Positions 38,127 through 45,861 of a stretch of DNA of 46,251 bases are shown one piece after another. The notes beneath the pieces were generated by a model. The model worked only from the letters and a program-made list of their open reading frames with translations, made no database searches and was not told the DNA's origin. The position numbers and the translations under genes are program-made. Each line of letters opens with the position of its first letter. Position 1 is the stretch's first letter. Source of the stretch: a virus; the IMG/VR virus record IMGVR_UViG_3300014820_000002, positions 1-46,251 of that record; one strand, written 5' to 3'.

Positions 38127-40310
38127 ATGACCCAACCTCCAAACCTAAATGCTCACTTCATCACGCTACAGAAAGATGCAGTGCTATGGAAGGCTGAAAA
38201 GCTTTGGCAAAAAGCAAACGACCCGGACGAGCAGGCCATGGCCATGGACGAGCTCGTAAAAATGATGTGCTGCATAAGCAATGATACAAAGCGCACCTAC
38301 TATATCACTGATGTACAAAAAGTAAATAAAATAAAAAACCGCCTCTTAGAAAAAAATGTAAAAGAGGAATTGCAACTGCAGAAAAAAAAGCTTGAAGAAA
38401 AAATAAACCGTGCCCGGCTGGAGCAGGAAAAAATATCTGCAGAAGATGTTGGGCTGGTAGAAGGTTTTAAAGGCGCTGTGTATGATGCAATAAAATATGG
38501 CATCTACGAGCATGAGGGAGTGTACTTCACCAGGGGAACAAAGGGAAGTGATTACCCGGTGTCAAATTTTACAATGAAAATATTGTATCACGTAGATACA
38601 AGTGATGATGCGGCTTTCAGGCTTATCGCTGTAAAAAATGTTTACGGGTTTGAAGTAACAATAAATTTAAACACTGATGATTTTGTAAGTCTTGGTGCAT
38701 TTAAAAAAGTATTGGCCCGGCGTGGTGATTATATTTTTAAAGGCGCTGACAGTGACCTTAGCCGGCTGCAGGAATATCTTCAAAAAGATGAAATAAAAAC
38801 CATCTATGTAAAGAGTTTAGGCTTTCATAAACGTGGCCAGTTCTGGGCCTGGGGAAATGGAATAATGCCGGTGATAGATACTCCCGATGTACCCACGCAA
38901 TTTTTAGAAGTAGATGAATATGGCATCGTTCCCTTTGGAGAAAAAAAATATTTCATTCCCGCCTGCAGTAAAATGTATGAGGACAAAGATGAAATGTTTG
39001 TGAATGAGAAAAAATTTATTTACATCGAGCCGGTGAAAGATTTTGGATTTAATGAGTGGAGCAAACTGGTTTATAAAACCTACGGAGAAAAAAGTATTGT
39101 GTCCATTCTTTTTTATGTTGGATCTCTTTACCGCGATATTGTGATGAAGCACCTGCAGCGCTTTCCGATTTTAAATTTATTTGGCCCTCCCGGAGCAGGT
39201 AAAGGACAGATGGCCGAAACAATTCTTAGCATGTATGGCACAAAGCAGGATCAGATAATGCTTGGCGGTGCCAGCACTGTTGTTGGCTTTATGCGAAAGT
39301 TTGCACAGCTCATCAATGGCATTGTGTGGCTTGATGAATACAAAAATAATTTGCCCGTAAAATTTATTGAGAGCTTCAAAAATATTTATGATGGCAAAGG
39401 GTATGAACGTGGAAAAATGACGAATGATTTTACAACAGAGAGCACGCCGATCAACAGCAGTTGCATTCTCTCCGGGCAGGATCTTCCAACAGTGGAACCA
39501 TCACTGTTTATGCGCTGTGTGATGCTGGCATTTGAAGAAGGAAAATTTACAACAGAGCAAAGAGAAAATTTTCAAAAATTGAAATCGGAATATGAAAGCG
39601 GCGGACTGAGCTTCATCACAGCAGATCTTATCCGGTACCGGAATATTGTGCAGGAAAAATTTAAAGAGCAGCAACAATTAATTTTTAAGCAAACAATAAA
39701 AGACGTTGCAAATGTAGAAGTGGATGACCGAATGATAATGAACATCAGTATTTTTTTAACGATGATGAATGTGTTGCAGGAGGTTGTTGAATTTCCTTTT
39801 ACATACGCAGCCGCAAAAGCTTTTTTAATTGCAAATATGTTGCAGCAGCACAGCATACTTGCCGGCAACAACGAGGTTGCAAAATTCTGGGACGTTGTAG
39901 AGCAGTTGCTGCACCAGGATATGATCTTAGAAGGAAAAGATTTTATTTTTGAAGATGGATATCTTTTCATCCGCATACAGCAGGTACACCCGCTTTATCA
40001 AAAAGAATTGATACAGCGCCGGGACATGACCGGCTTATCAAAAGCAACGCTCGATTATTATTTGCAGCTTGATAAATCTGCTTTTAAAGACCATGTAAAA
40101 AAACGATTCTCTGACGGAAGTAACACCTGGTGTTTTCAAATGAAATATGAAAAGCTGAACATTGATCTTATTAAAATGAAGAAAGGTGAAATGCAAACGA
40201 TTGAGCAATTTAATTCGGCTCTCAATGAAAAATATAAAAATGCCGGCATTGAAAATCCTGATTTTAAAGAGAGTGAAGAGTTACCATTTCCAATAGAAAA
40301 AACAGCATAA
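38127..40310 (+). CDS. Replicative primase-helicase ATPase
   Basis: 727 aa. Walker A GPPGAGKG at about residues 352-359 and Walker B GIVWLDEY at about 397-404. A conserved segment follows with GKGYERGKMTNDFTTESTPI, SSCILSGQDLPT and RCVMLAFEEG, the pattern of DUF927/DUF3987-like superfamily 3 helicases. An N-terminal region of about 340 residues (charged coiled coil at 50-110) and a C-terminal helical part flank the ATPase. It should unwind DNA with the DnaG-like primase at 33290. An iteron-like array (40690-40844) lies just downstream, near the next gene. Confidence 0.8.
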   Translation: MTQPPNLNAHFITLQKDAVLWKAEKLWQKANDPDEQAMAMDELVKMMCCISNDTKRTYYITDVQKVNKIKNRLLEKNVKEELQLQKKKLEEKINRARLEQEKISAEDVGLVEGFKGAVYDAIKYGIYEHEGVYFTRGTKGSDYPVSNFTMKILYHVDTSDDAAFRLIAVKNVYGFEVTINLNTDDFVSLGAFKKVLARRGDYIFKGADSDLSRLQEYLQKDEIKTIYVKSLGFHKRGQFWAWGNGIMPVIDTPDVPTQFLEVDEYGIVPFGEKKYFIPACSKMYEDKDEMFVNEKKFIYIEPVKDFGFNEWSKLVYKTYGEKSIVSILFYVGSLYRDIVMKHLQRFPILNLFGPPGAGKGQMAETILSMYGTKQDQIMLGGASTVVGFMRKFAQLINGIVWLDEYKNNLPVKFIESFKNIYDGKGYERGKMTNDFTTESTPINSSCILSGQDLPTVEPSLFMRCVMLAFEEGKFTTEQRENFQKLKSEYESGGLSFITADLIRYRNIVQEKFKEQQQLIFKQTIKDVANVEVDDRMIMNISIFLTMMNVLQEVVEFPFTYAAAKAFLIANMLQQHSILAGNNEVAKFWDVVEQLLHQDMILEGKDFIFEDGYLFIRIQQVHPLYQKELIQRRDMTGLSKATLDYYLQLDKSAFKDHVKKRFSDGSNTWCFQMKYEKLNIDLIKMKKGEMQTIEQFNSALNEKYKNAGIENPDFKESEELPFPIEKTA

Positions 40311-40312
40311 TT

Positions 40313-40723
40313 ATGGATCTATTTACAGAAACAATTCGTAAAGGATGGTGGCAGGTTTTAAATGATCTGCTGAAGTCTGAATTATTAAAGAGCGGCCAGC
40401 ATTTCCTGGTGGAAGATGACCGGCTGTATGTAAGCTTTGGCCCGGTGTTTACTTTGTTCGTAAACCACATAAGGCTTACCAACCAAAGGGCTGATCTGCT
40501 GGTGCCGTCGGTATATATTCGTAAGGCTTTGATTATTGAAGATGGTTTTTTATACCAGCAACGCAAGCGGATGAGCGATACAGTAAATGTAAATACGCTT
40601 GTCTTTGTATGGAACAACCAGCTACGGCCACCGGGAAAACTTATTTTTTTGGATCAATCGAAAATTTTGCAGAAAACAGAAAAAAAGCTTGGAACACATG
40701 GAACACGTGGAACAAATTTATAA
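40313..40723 (+). CDS. Hypothetical 136-aa replication-module protein
   Basis: MDLFTETIRKGWWQVLNDLL, then GQHFLVEDDRLYVSFGPVFT and VNTLVFVWNNQLRPPGKLIF: a folded alpha/beta domain, 2 nt after the helicase. Its last codons (LGTHGTRGTNL) are made by the inverted arm of the GGAACA iteron array, so that end is repeat-derived. No known family. Confidence 0.65.
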   Translation: MDLFTETIRKGWWQVLNDLLKSELLKSGQHFLVEDDRLYVSFGPVFTLFVNHIRLTNQRADLLVPSVYIRKALIIEDGFLYQQRKRMSDTVNVNTLVFVWNNQLRPPGKLIFLDQSKILQKTEKKLGTHGTRGTNL

Positions 40724-40844
40724 ATCTTTAAATATCAATGAACTATAGAACTGACTACGGGGGAAAATGTTCCATGATGTTCCACCATGTTCCACCATGT
40801 TCCACTGTTCCACTGTTCCATGAACAAAAAACAGGTTTGGAACA
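40690..40844 (+). repeat. Iteron-like TGTTCCA array (origin candidate)
   Basis: GGAACA at 40691, 40700 and 40709 (9-bp period), then TGTTCC at 40769, 40779, 40789, 40799, 40806 and 40814 (10, 10, 10, 7, 8 bp steps), and TGGAACA at 40838. The left and right clusters are inverted to each other around an A/T-rich core (40715-40745). The position next to helicase and primase genes fits a replication origin or replication-control site. Confidence 0.75.
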
Positions 40845-40861
40845 ACATTAAAAAAAAAATT

Positions 40862-41068
40862 ATGAGTAAAAAAGATCGGATTACCATCATCATCGCTATC
40901 CTCGGTTTTGCCGGAGGAATGTACTTTAAAACATTTTTGGGAGGCATGGTTTCAGGCTTTTGCCTGTGCCTGATTTTATTTTCCATCCTGGGAAAGATCC
41001 TTTATTCCAAAGCAGCCAGGAGAATGGATAAAAAAACGGAGGAGATTATAAATGGAGAAGATGGCTAA
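40862..41068 (+). CDS. Small two-helix membrane protein
   Basis: 68 aa from ATG 40862 (MSKKDRITIIIAILGFAGGM), after A9TT. An in-frame ATG at 40820 lies inside the iteron array. Two membrane helices (ITIIIAILGFAGGMYF and GMVSGFCLCLILFSILGKIL) and a basic C-terminal tail. It could be a second holin-like or host-membrane protein. A 20-codon frame (41052-41114, MEKMANGRSIGRLIYPELKR) overlaps its end. Confidence 0.6.
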   Translation: MSKKDRITIIIAILGFAGGMYFKTFLGGMVSGFCLCLILFSILGKILYSKAARRMDKKTEEIINGEDG

Positions 41069-41192
41069 CGGGCGGTCAATAGGAAGGTTGATTTATCCTG
41101 AATTAAAAAGGTAGTAGCCATTGCATTTAACGGTAGGTATTGCTGCTGTGTAGAACCGCAGCCGATTGAAAAACAAATTTAAACCAAACGAT

Positions 41193-41924
41193 ATGAAGCA
41201 AATAGAATTACGTCCAGCCGGGCATAGCAGCAATACCCTTTTTAGCAGAAGCCAATTTAAGCCTATCCTTTTCTCCACGCCTATGGTGCAAGCTATCCTT
41301 GCAGGAAGGAAAACACAAACCAGGCGAATAATTAAAGAAGCGAATGGTTGGGATATTAATTGGAAAGTGATGCCGATTAAAGAAGAACATTTGGACGGCG
41401 TACAGCGATACGAAATAAGGTGTGGCACTCAATATCATTTACCCTGGTTCAAAGCTAAATGCGAAGTTGGAAATATTTTTTGGGTACGAGAAACATTTAC
41501 AATTATTGACTGGTGGGAAGATTCAAAAGCAGTGCAAATAATGTATGAAGATGCAAAGACGGCTTTAAAAACATTAACTGATATTGAGTGGAAAAAGTTT
41601 GAAAATTGGGATAATAAATCTGAAAGAAAACCATCTTTATTTTTATTCAAATCTTTAAGCAGAATTTTTTTAGAAGTAACAGATATACGGGCAGAAAGGC
41701 TGCATGATATTACTGGTGACGATGCTCTTTCAGAAGGTGTAAAAAACCTTGAAGGAACAATTCTTTGGTATAATTACGTTCAGGATAGGTTCACTTGTGG
41801 AAGTTCTATTGAAAGCTATAAATCATTATGGCAAAAAATTAACGGTGTTGAAAGTTGGGAAGAAAATCCAATAGTTTGGGTCGTAACTTTTGCCACAGCA
41901 GAGTGTACGCAAGGTTTCTGCTAA
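41193..41924 (+). CDS. ASCH/PUA-like phage protein
   Basis: 243 aa. KPILFSTPMVQAILAGRKTQ then TRRIIKEAN matches the opening of the phage ASCH-related family. Later come EVGNIFWVRETF, RIFLEVTDIRAERLHDITGD and WEENPIVWVVTF. The ASCH fold is related to PUA domains and may bind RNA or modified nucleosides. A conserved phage gene of unknown role, often near replication genes. ATG 41193 is preferred over 41166. A hairpin (GCTGC/GCAGC, 41142-41162) lies upstream. Confidence 0.85.
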   Translation: MKQIELRPAGHSSNTLFSRSQFKPILFSTPMVQAILAGRKTQTRRIIKEANGWDINWKVMPIKEEHLDGVQRYEIRCGTQYHLPWFKAKCEVGNIFWVRETFTIIDWWEDSKAVQIMYEDAKTALKTLTDIEWKKFENWDNKSERKPSLFLFKSLSRIFLEVTDIRAERLHDITGDDALSEGVKNLEGTILWYNYVQDRFTCGSSIESYKSLWQKINGVESWEENPIVWVVTFATAECTQGFC

Positions 41925-41944
41925 CAATCGAATTGCTACGATTG
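41925..41944 (+). promoter_or_regulatory. Leader hairpin 4 (CAATCG / CGATTG)
   Basis: CAATCG, loop AATTGCTA (8 nt), CGATTG, then A- and T-rich sequence to the start codon at 41975. Fourth copy of the 8-nt-loop leader hairpin design. Confidence 0.6.
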
Positions 41945-41974
41945 CAAAAGAAACATTTAAATAATAATTTTTTT

Positions 41975-42292
41975 ATGGAAGCACAAAAATTAAAACTGCC
42001 GAATGAAAATAATTGCCTGGCATGCGATGCATTCATTGTAATAAATTTTGCACCAAAGGATTTTGTGAAAGAAGAGGACCTTAAAAGAATTTATTTTATA
42101 AATAATGAATTCAATGCGCAGATTGTTGATCTGCAAATATTGTCGTTTGATCAATTGAATGTTTGCAGTCACATCACCTTACCGGCAACCGGCTTAGAAG
42201 CGCATGAATGGCGGCTTCTGTGGAAACAAAAAAATCCTGCAATAAAACCTGAAACAAAAATGTGTGTGTACTATTATAAAAAATTGAAGTAA
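41975..42292 (+). CDS. Hypothetical 105-aa early protein
   Basis: The start at 41975 (MEAQKLKLPNENNCLACDAF) is chosen after the leader hairpin; the longer frame would run through the hairpin. N-terminal CLAC near residues 14-17, then a beta-alpha core (FAPKDFVKEEDLKRIYFINN) and a C-terminal basic strand (VCVYYYKKLK-like). No known family. Confidence 0.65.
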   Translation: MEAQKLKLPNENNCLACDAFIVINFAPKDFVKEEDLKRIYFINNEFNAQIVDLQILSFDQLNVCSHITLPATGLEAHEWRLLWKQKNPAIKPETKMCVYYYKKLK

Positions 42293-42330
42293 TTAATCTA
42301 TCTTAGGACAGCCCTCAACTAACCCGCTTA

Positions 42331-42840
42331 ATGAAAGGTTGTATTCCTATTGAAATACCCACAAAGAGTTACATACGTGCATACATCATTGCGCAGCTCG
42401 GCGAAAAGCCGTTGATGAATACAAGCCATAACATCGGTTTAAAAATGTATGACCTTCTGCATCACAAAACAAATGAGCAGGATAAAAAATTTACTGCTGA
42501 GAACACCCGGTATAATGCAAAAATAAAAATCTACATCAACTACAGTTTATTTAAGCAACGTGGTTTTATTCTTAACAGCACACACACAAAAAATTTTAAT
42601 TTGTTTGTAGAAGAAGAAGTGAAAACAAGATTTCATTTTTTGATGGATTTTTTTTGCGAGATACTTCCGAGCTTTGAAGCGAACCTTCCGGAGGTGCGTA
42701 GAAAATTAGGAATTGATTTGGAAGCGTGGCCGGATGACAGTATGAAAAAAGATTATTACCGTTACCGGTTGCGAACACGAAAAGAAATTTTTTATAAAAA
42801 TAATGATGCCAATGGGGACAGGTTCACAACTCCGTTTTAG
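42331..42840 (+). CDS. Hypothetical 169-aa protein, possible DNA-binding
   Basis: MKGCIPIEIPTKSYIRAYII, MNTSHNIGLKMYDLLHHKTN, then a helical run with basic residues (FLMDFFCEILPSFEANLPEV, RRKLGIDLEAWPDDSMKKDY). The C-terminal helix-turn-helix-like stretch and basic tail suggest DNA binding, but no known family is evident. It is the last gene before the repeat-containing spacer upstream of the head genes. Confidence 0.65.
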   Translation: MKGCIPIEIPTKSYIRAYIIAQLGEKPLMNTSHNIGLKMYDLLHHKTNEQDKKFTAENTRYNAKIKIYINYSLFKQRGFILNSTHTKNFNLFVEEEVKTRFHFLMDFFCEILPSFEANLPEVRRKLGIDLEAWPDDSMKKDYYRYRLRTRKEIFYKNNDANGDRFTTPF

Positions 42841-42843
42841 CGA

Positions 42844-42915
42844 AATCTGTACGCAGAATGTCCCCAGGTAAAAAATGCCATTTTTGCAAAACTTGTACGC
42901 AGAATGTCCCCAGGT
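42844..42915 (+). repeat. Pair of 22-bp direct repeats flanking a palindrome
   Basis: TGTACGCAGAATGTCCCCAG plus GT occurs at 42848-42869 and 42894-42915, 46 bp apart. Between them lies AAAAATG-C-CATTTTT. Immediately before copy 1, TGGGGACA (42815-42822) is the inverse of TGTCCCCA within the repeat. Possible operator pair for the promoter at 42938. Confidence 0.85.
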
Positions 42916-42937
42916 GCAATCTTCCAACTATCTAATC

Positions 42938-42945
42938 TAATTTTG
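42938..42945 (+). promoter_or_regulatory. Candidate -7 box for the 186-aa gene
   Basis: TAATTTTG matches the Bacteroidota -7 consensus TAnnTTTG exactly and ends 5 nt before the start codon at 42951. No TTTGTCC box stands at the late-module distance, so this would be a different promoter class, possibly governed by the direct repeats just upstream. Confidence 0.45.
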
Positions 42946-42950
42946 TAAAC

Positions 42951-43511
42951 ATGAAACCTGTATATGGCGATATTAATTTACAACCGGGTGCACACGTTGG
43001 CGGCCTGGTTCAGGTTTTGTTAGCGCCTATTGAATGGCTTAATGATGATGTACTGATTGATTTTGATACACGCAGTGTAGTTGCACCGGCAGCTTTAAAG
43101 GCAGGCCGCAACTGGCTTTTAATAGAATTTACTCCACAAAGCTATGATTATATTGAGACCGATAAAGACAGTGGCAGCGGATCGTATAGTGAGATAGCGC
43201 TCAGCGGCACCATTAATAAATATAATGAAGCGGTACAGCAGCAGCTGGAGACAATGCGGTATCACCAACAGGTTGCAATATTAACTGACCGCAACAAACG
43301 TAAAAAAATTGTTGGCAATACTGATGCAGGCCTGCGGCTTTTAAAAGTTCATGAAATAAAAAATAATCCTAACGGAAAACAAAGTGCAGACCTGATTTTC
43401 CGATTAGATAGTGAAGAAGCTGCACCCTATTATTTATCTGATATTTCTGCCTTCCTTGCAGACAGCCACCGCCTTATTGATGATGATGGCGCATTTATTC
43501 TCTACGAGTAA
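42951..43511 (+). CDS. Structural-module protein, 186 aa
   Basis: MKPVYGDINLQPGAHVGGLV, then VLIDFDTRSVVAPAALKAGR, a beta-rich first half. A coiled segment follows (NKYNEAVQQQLETMRYHQQV), then a C-terminal domain (LLKVHEIKNNPNGKQSADLI). No signal peptide. It precedes the capsid genes, so a minor virion role is likely. Gene order suggests a connector or tail-completion protein, but no family is recognised. Confidence 0.6.
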   Translation: MKPVYGDINLQPGAHVGGLVQVLLAPIEWLNDDVLIDFDTRSVVAPAALKAGRNWLLIEFTPQSYDYIETDKDSGSGSYSEIALSGTINKYNEAVQQQLETMRYHQQVAILTDRNKRKKIVGNTDAGLRLLKVHEIKNNPNGKQSADLIFRLDSEEAAPYYLSDISAFLADSHRLIDDDGAFILYE

Positions 43512-43521
43512 TCCCTTCTTT

Positions 43522-43559
43522 TTTGTCCTTTAATTGATTGTTGCTTCTATGCATTTTTG
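43522..43559 (+). promoter_or_regulatory. Late promoter module 7 (TTTGTCC / CATTTTTG)
   Basis: TTTGTCCTTTAA at 43522 and CATTTTTG at 43552-43559, start codon at 43573. It drives the capsid operon, whose transcript would cross the arbitrary ends of this sequence. Confidence 0.8.
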
Positions 43560-43572
43560 GTAGCATAAAAGC

Positions 43573-44706
43573 ATGGACAAGAAAAAAACATATTTAGGCA
43601 TTAAGGCATCTATTGATAATTCTATACTGGAATTATATTTTACTGACTATATATATGACGGCATTGATTGGTATACCTGGGAAGAAACAAACATGGTGCA
43701 GGATACTATTGATAAAATAAAAGCCGCCAATCCTACCACGATAAAAGTTACCATCAATTCTTTGGGCGGTGATGTGATGATAGGGCTTGCTCTATACAAT
43801 TATCTTAAAAATTATAAGGCCGATGTTGAAGTAGAAATAATAGGCTTTGCAGCATCTATCGCATCTATAATTGCTATGAGTGCCACTCCGGGAAAATTAA
43901 AGATGGCAAAGAACAGCTTCATGATTCTTCATGGGGCATCAATTTGTTGCGTTGGTAATGCAGAAGATATGAGGGAGACTGCAGATGTACTTGATAAGAT
44001 CTCCGGACAGATGGCAGAAATATATGCAGCCTACTCGGGTAAAACTGCTAAATATTATACTGACATGTGGAGTGATGGCGATGACCATTGGCTTACTGCT
44101 ACCGAATGTAAAGCTGAGGGACTTGCTGATGAATTAATAAATGCAACACTTGCTACAGCCCGCGTTAACCTTGCTTCTTCAGGCTTTAAAAATATTCCTA
44201 CCGGATTAATTACTAATAATAAAAAACCAAATATTACTATGGCATTCGAAAAAACTTTAAAGGCTGCAAAAGCGCAAAGCTTCGCGGTTGTTGATGGCGG
44301 TTTTCTTTTAAGCGAAAATGATCTTAATAACAATGATGCAGAAATTACCCGGCTGGATGCAGCAATAGATTCTGCCAACCTGCTTAACCAACAAGGGCAG
44401 TCAGAAGTTACAAAAATTACTGCAGAGTTGGCCACAGCCACCACTGCCAAAGATGCAGCAGAAAAAGCGGTAAAAGAAAATGCAGCAACTATTACTACCC
44501 AGGCTGCAAAGATTGTTAAGCTGGAAGCTGAAGTAGTAAAGCTTGGCGCAGGCGCCAGCGGCAACGGAACCCCTGTACCCGGTGCAAAAAAAGATGAAGT
44601 AATTACTGATACAAAGCCGGGAGCAAAAATAAGTTTGATGCATCCTGATCATCCTATTAACCAGGCAGTGACAGCAAGGCTTCCAAAGAAAGTTGAGCAA
44701 AAATAA
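43573..44706 (+). CDS. ClpP-like head maturation protease with scaffold-like C-terminus
   Basis: 377 aa. ClpP-type fold: KVTINSLGGDVMIGLALYNY, then GFAASIAS with nucleophile Ser95, and MILHG with His120, exactly 25 residues apart as in ClpP. A probable third residue is Asp186 in GLADEL. From about residue 220 the chain changes to a long coiled coil (AKAQSFAVVDGGF, then ITAELATATTAKDAAEKAVK), the look of a scaffold. An internal ATG at 44239 (MAFEKTLKAAKAQSF) could start a separate 155-aa scaffold, like the nested Nu3 in lambda C. Role: trims the capsid shell and scaffold during assembly. Confidence 0.85.
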   Translation: MDKKKTYLGIKASIDNSILELYFTDYIYDGIDWYTWEETNMVQDTIDKIKAANPTTIKVTINSLGGDVMIGLALYNYLKNYKADVEVEIIGFAASIASIIAMSATPGKLKMAKNSFMILHGASICCVGNAEDMRETADVLDKISGQMAEIYAAYSGKTAKYYTDMWSDGDDHWLTATECKAEGLADELINATLATARVNLASSGFKNIPTGLITNNKKPNITMAFEKTLKAAKAQSFAVVDGGFLLSENDLNNNDAEITRLDAAIDSANLLNQQGQSEVTKITAELATATTAKDAAEKAVKENAATITTQAAKIVKLEAEVVKLGAGASGNGTPVPGAKKDEVITDTKPGAKISLMHPDHPINQAVTARLPKKVEQK

Positions 44707-44730
44707 TATCCAATAATATTCTTTTAAAAA

Positions 44731-44751
44731 TCTTTTACTAACCAAAAAAAA
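44731..44751 (+). promoter_or_regulatory. A-rich translation leader of the capsid gene
   Basis: CTTTTACTAACC plus eight A, ending 8 nt before the capsid start. Almost the same as 550-568 before the 182-aa structural gene. Confidence 0.55.
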
Positions 44752-44759
44752 CTATCAAG

Positions 44760-45746
44760 ATGGACCTGAATAAAATTGAATTAACGATTGATGATGTAGT
44801 TGATGCCTGGGGCGAATACTACCTCAACAGCGGACAGAACATGACCAACCTGCACATGCTTCCATTTGAAGAATACGACAGCATGACGGCGGGAACGGTT
44901 ATAGAAACTGACCAAACAGTTTTGCGTGAGGCTAATGTTGACACTGACGAAGTGTTGCAACAATACCAGGATGATTTTACCAGCAAAGGAGGCGTAAGCT
45001 TTAAGCCGGTGGAGATCTTTCTGCAGAACATCAAGATTGATGTGGGTATTATTCCGCATAAATTAATTAAGGCCTGGACAGGCTTTTTAACCAACAGCAG
45101 CAACTTGCCGGAAACATATCCATTTATACAATGGCTTATTGAGCAGTATTTGCTTAAGCAGGGCAAGCAGGATTTTGAATTGAAAAGTATTTACGGCGGC
45201 GTGTATGAAGCGCCTGCAGAGGGTGTTGCAGGTGACCCAACAAAAGTTATTGACGGGATAAAGATAATACAGGACAGGCTTGTAGCTGCCGGTAAAATTG
45301 ATGTGCTTACTACAGGAGATCTTAGCGCAATGACTGCGAAAGATATGGTTACTGCTCTTGAAGATCTTTTTGTAAAAGAGATCCCTGAAAAATACCGTTA
45401 CAATTACCAGCTTGAGCTGAGCATGAGCAGAACGCTTAGGGATAAATTTAAGCAGGGTATGCGTGATAAATACAATGTGTATTATCAGCAGGTGGGTGCG
45501 CCATTGCTGCAGTTCATGGATTTTGAAAACATCACGATCGTAGGACGTGCATCTATGATCAATCAAAAACGTGTGTGGACAACACCTAAAACCAATTTAT
45601 TTTTCCCTGTTAAAGGCTTTAGTAACAGGAATGGTTTTGATGTTCAGAAAGTTGACCGTAAGGTTAAGTTCCTTACAGACTGGTGGCAGGGTGTTGGTAT
45701 AATACAACCGGCATTAGTGTTCATGAATGAAGGGGAAGCGGCGTAA
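44760..45746 (+). CDS. Major capsid protein
   Basis: 328 aa, directly downstream of the protease-scaffold gene and with a strong A-rich leader. N-terminal helical arm (MDLNKIELTIDDVVDAWGEY), middle (FKPVEIFLQNIKIDVGIIPH), C-terminal beta core (YYQQVGAPLLQFMDFENITI, NLFFPVKGFSNRNGFDVQKV). Length and order fit an HK97-fold shell protein of the Bacteroidota phage type. The shell is built as hexamers and pentamers around the scaffold and then cut or expanded. The call rests on order and fold pattern, not on a sure family match. Confidence 0.8.
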   Translation: MDLNKIELTIDDVVDAWGEYYLNSGQNMTNLHMLPFEEYDSMTAGTVIETDQTVLREANVDTDEVLQQYQDDFTSKGGVSFKPVEIFLQNIKIDVGIIPHKLIKAWTGFLTNSSNLPETYPFIQWLIEQYLLKQGKQDFELKSIYGGVYEAPAEGVAGDPTKVIDGIKIIQDRLVAAGKIDVLTTGDLSAMTAKDMVTALEDLFVKEIPEKYRYNYQLELSMSRTLRDKFKQGMRDKYNVYYQQVGAPLLQFMDFENITIVGRASMINQKRVWTTPKTNLFFPVKGFSNRNGFDVQKVDRKVKFLTDWWQGVGIIQPALVFMNEGEAA

Positions 45747-45750
45747 AGAA

Positions 45751-45790
45751 CACCCCTCTATCTCCCCTAAAAGGGAGGACATGGAGAAGA
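45751..45790 (+). repeat. REP-like palindrome, family B
   Basis: ACACCCCTCTATCTCCCCTA, then AAAGGGAGGACATGGAGA. Very similar to the element at 1-49, and likewise just after a head gene. Confidence 0.85.
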
Positions 45791-45820
45791 TCTTTTTATT
45801 AAAAATAAATTTTATAACAT

Positions 45821-45848
45821 CTTCCCCTGGGTAACACCGGGGGAAGAA
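45821..45848 (+). repeat. REP-like hairpin between head genes
   Basis: TCTTCCCC-TGGGTAACACC-GGGGGAAGA. A second GC-rich palindrome in the same 115-bp spacer, so the spacer after the capsid gene holds two elements. Confidence 0.8.
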
Positions 45849-45861
45849 TAAAAAAAACAAA

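Noticed and set aside
40690-40844. CRISPR array
   Set aside because: The units are 6-7 bp with 2-4 bp gaps and mixed orientation. There are no spacer-sized unique sequences and no cas genes.
40735-40986. Minus-strand 83-aa frame over the iteron array
   Set aside because: Its apparent pattern (EQWNSGTWWNMVEHHGTF) is only the translated TGTTCCA repeat.
41052-41114. 20-codon frame MEKMANGRSIGRLIYPELKR
   Set aside because: Protein-like, but too short and overlapping. Noted with its neighbour.
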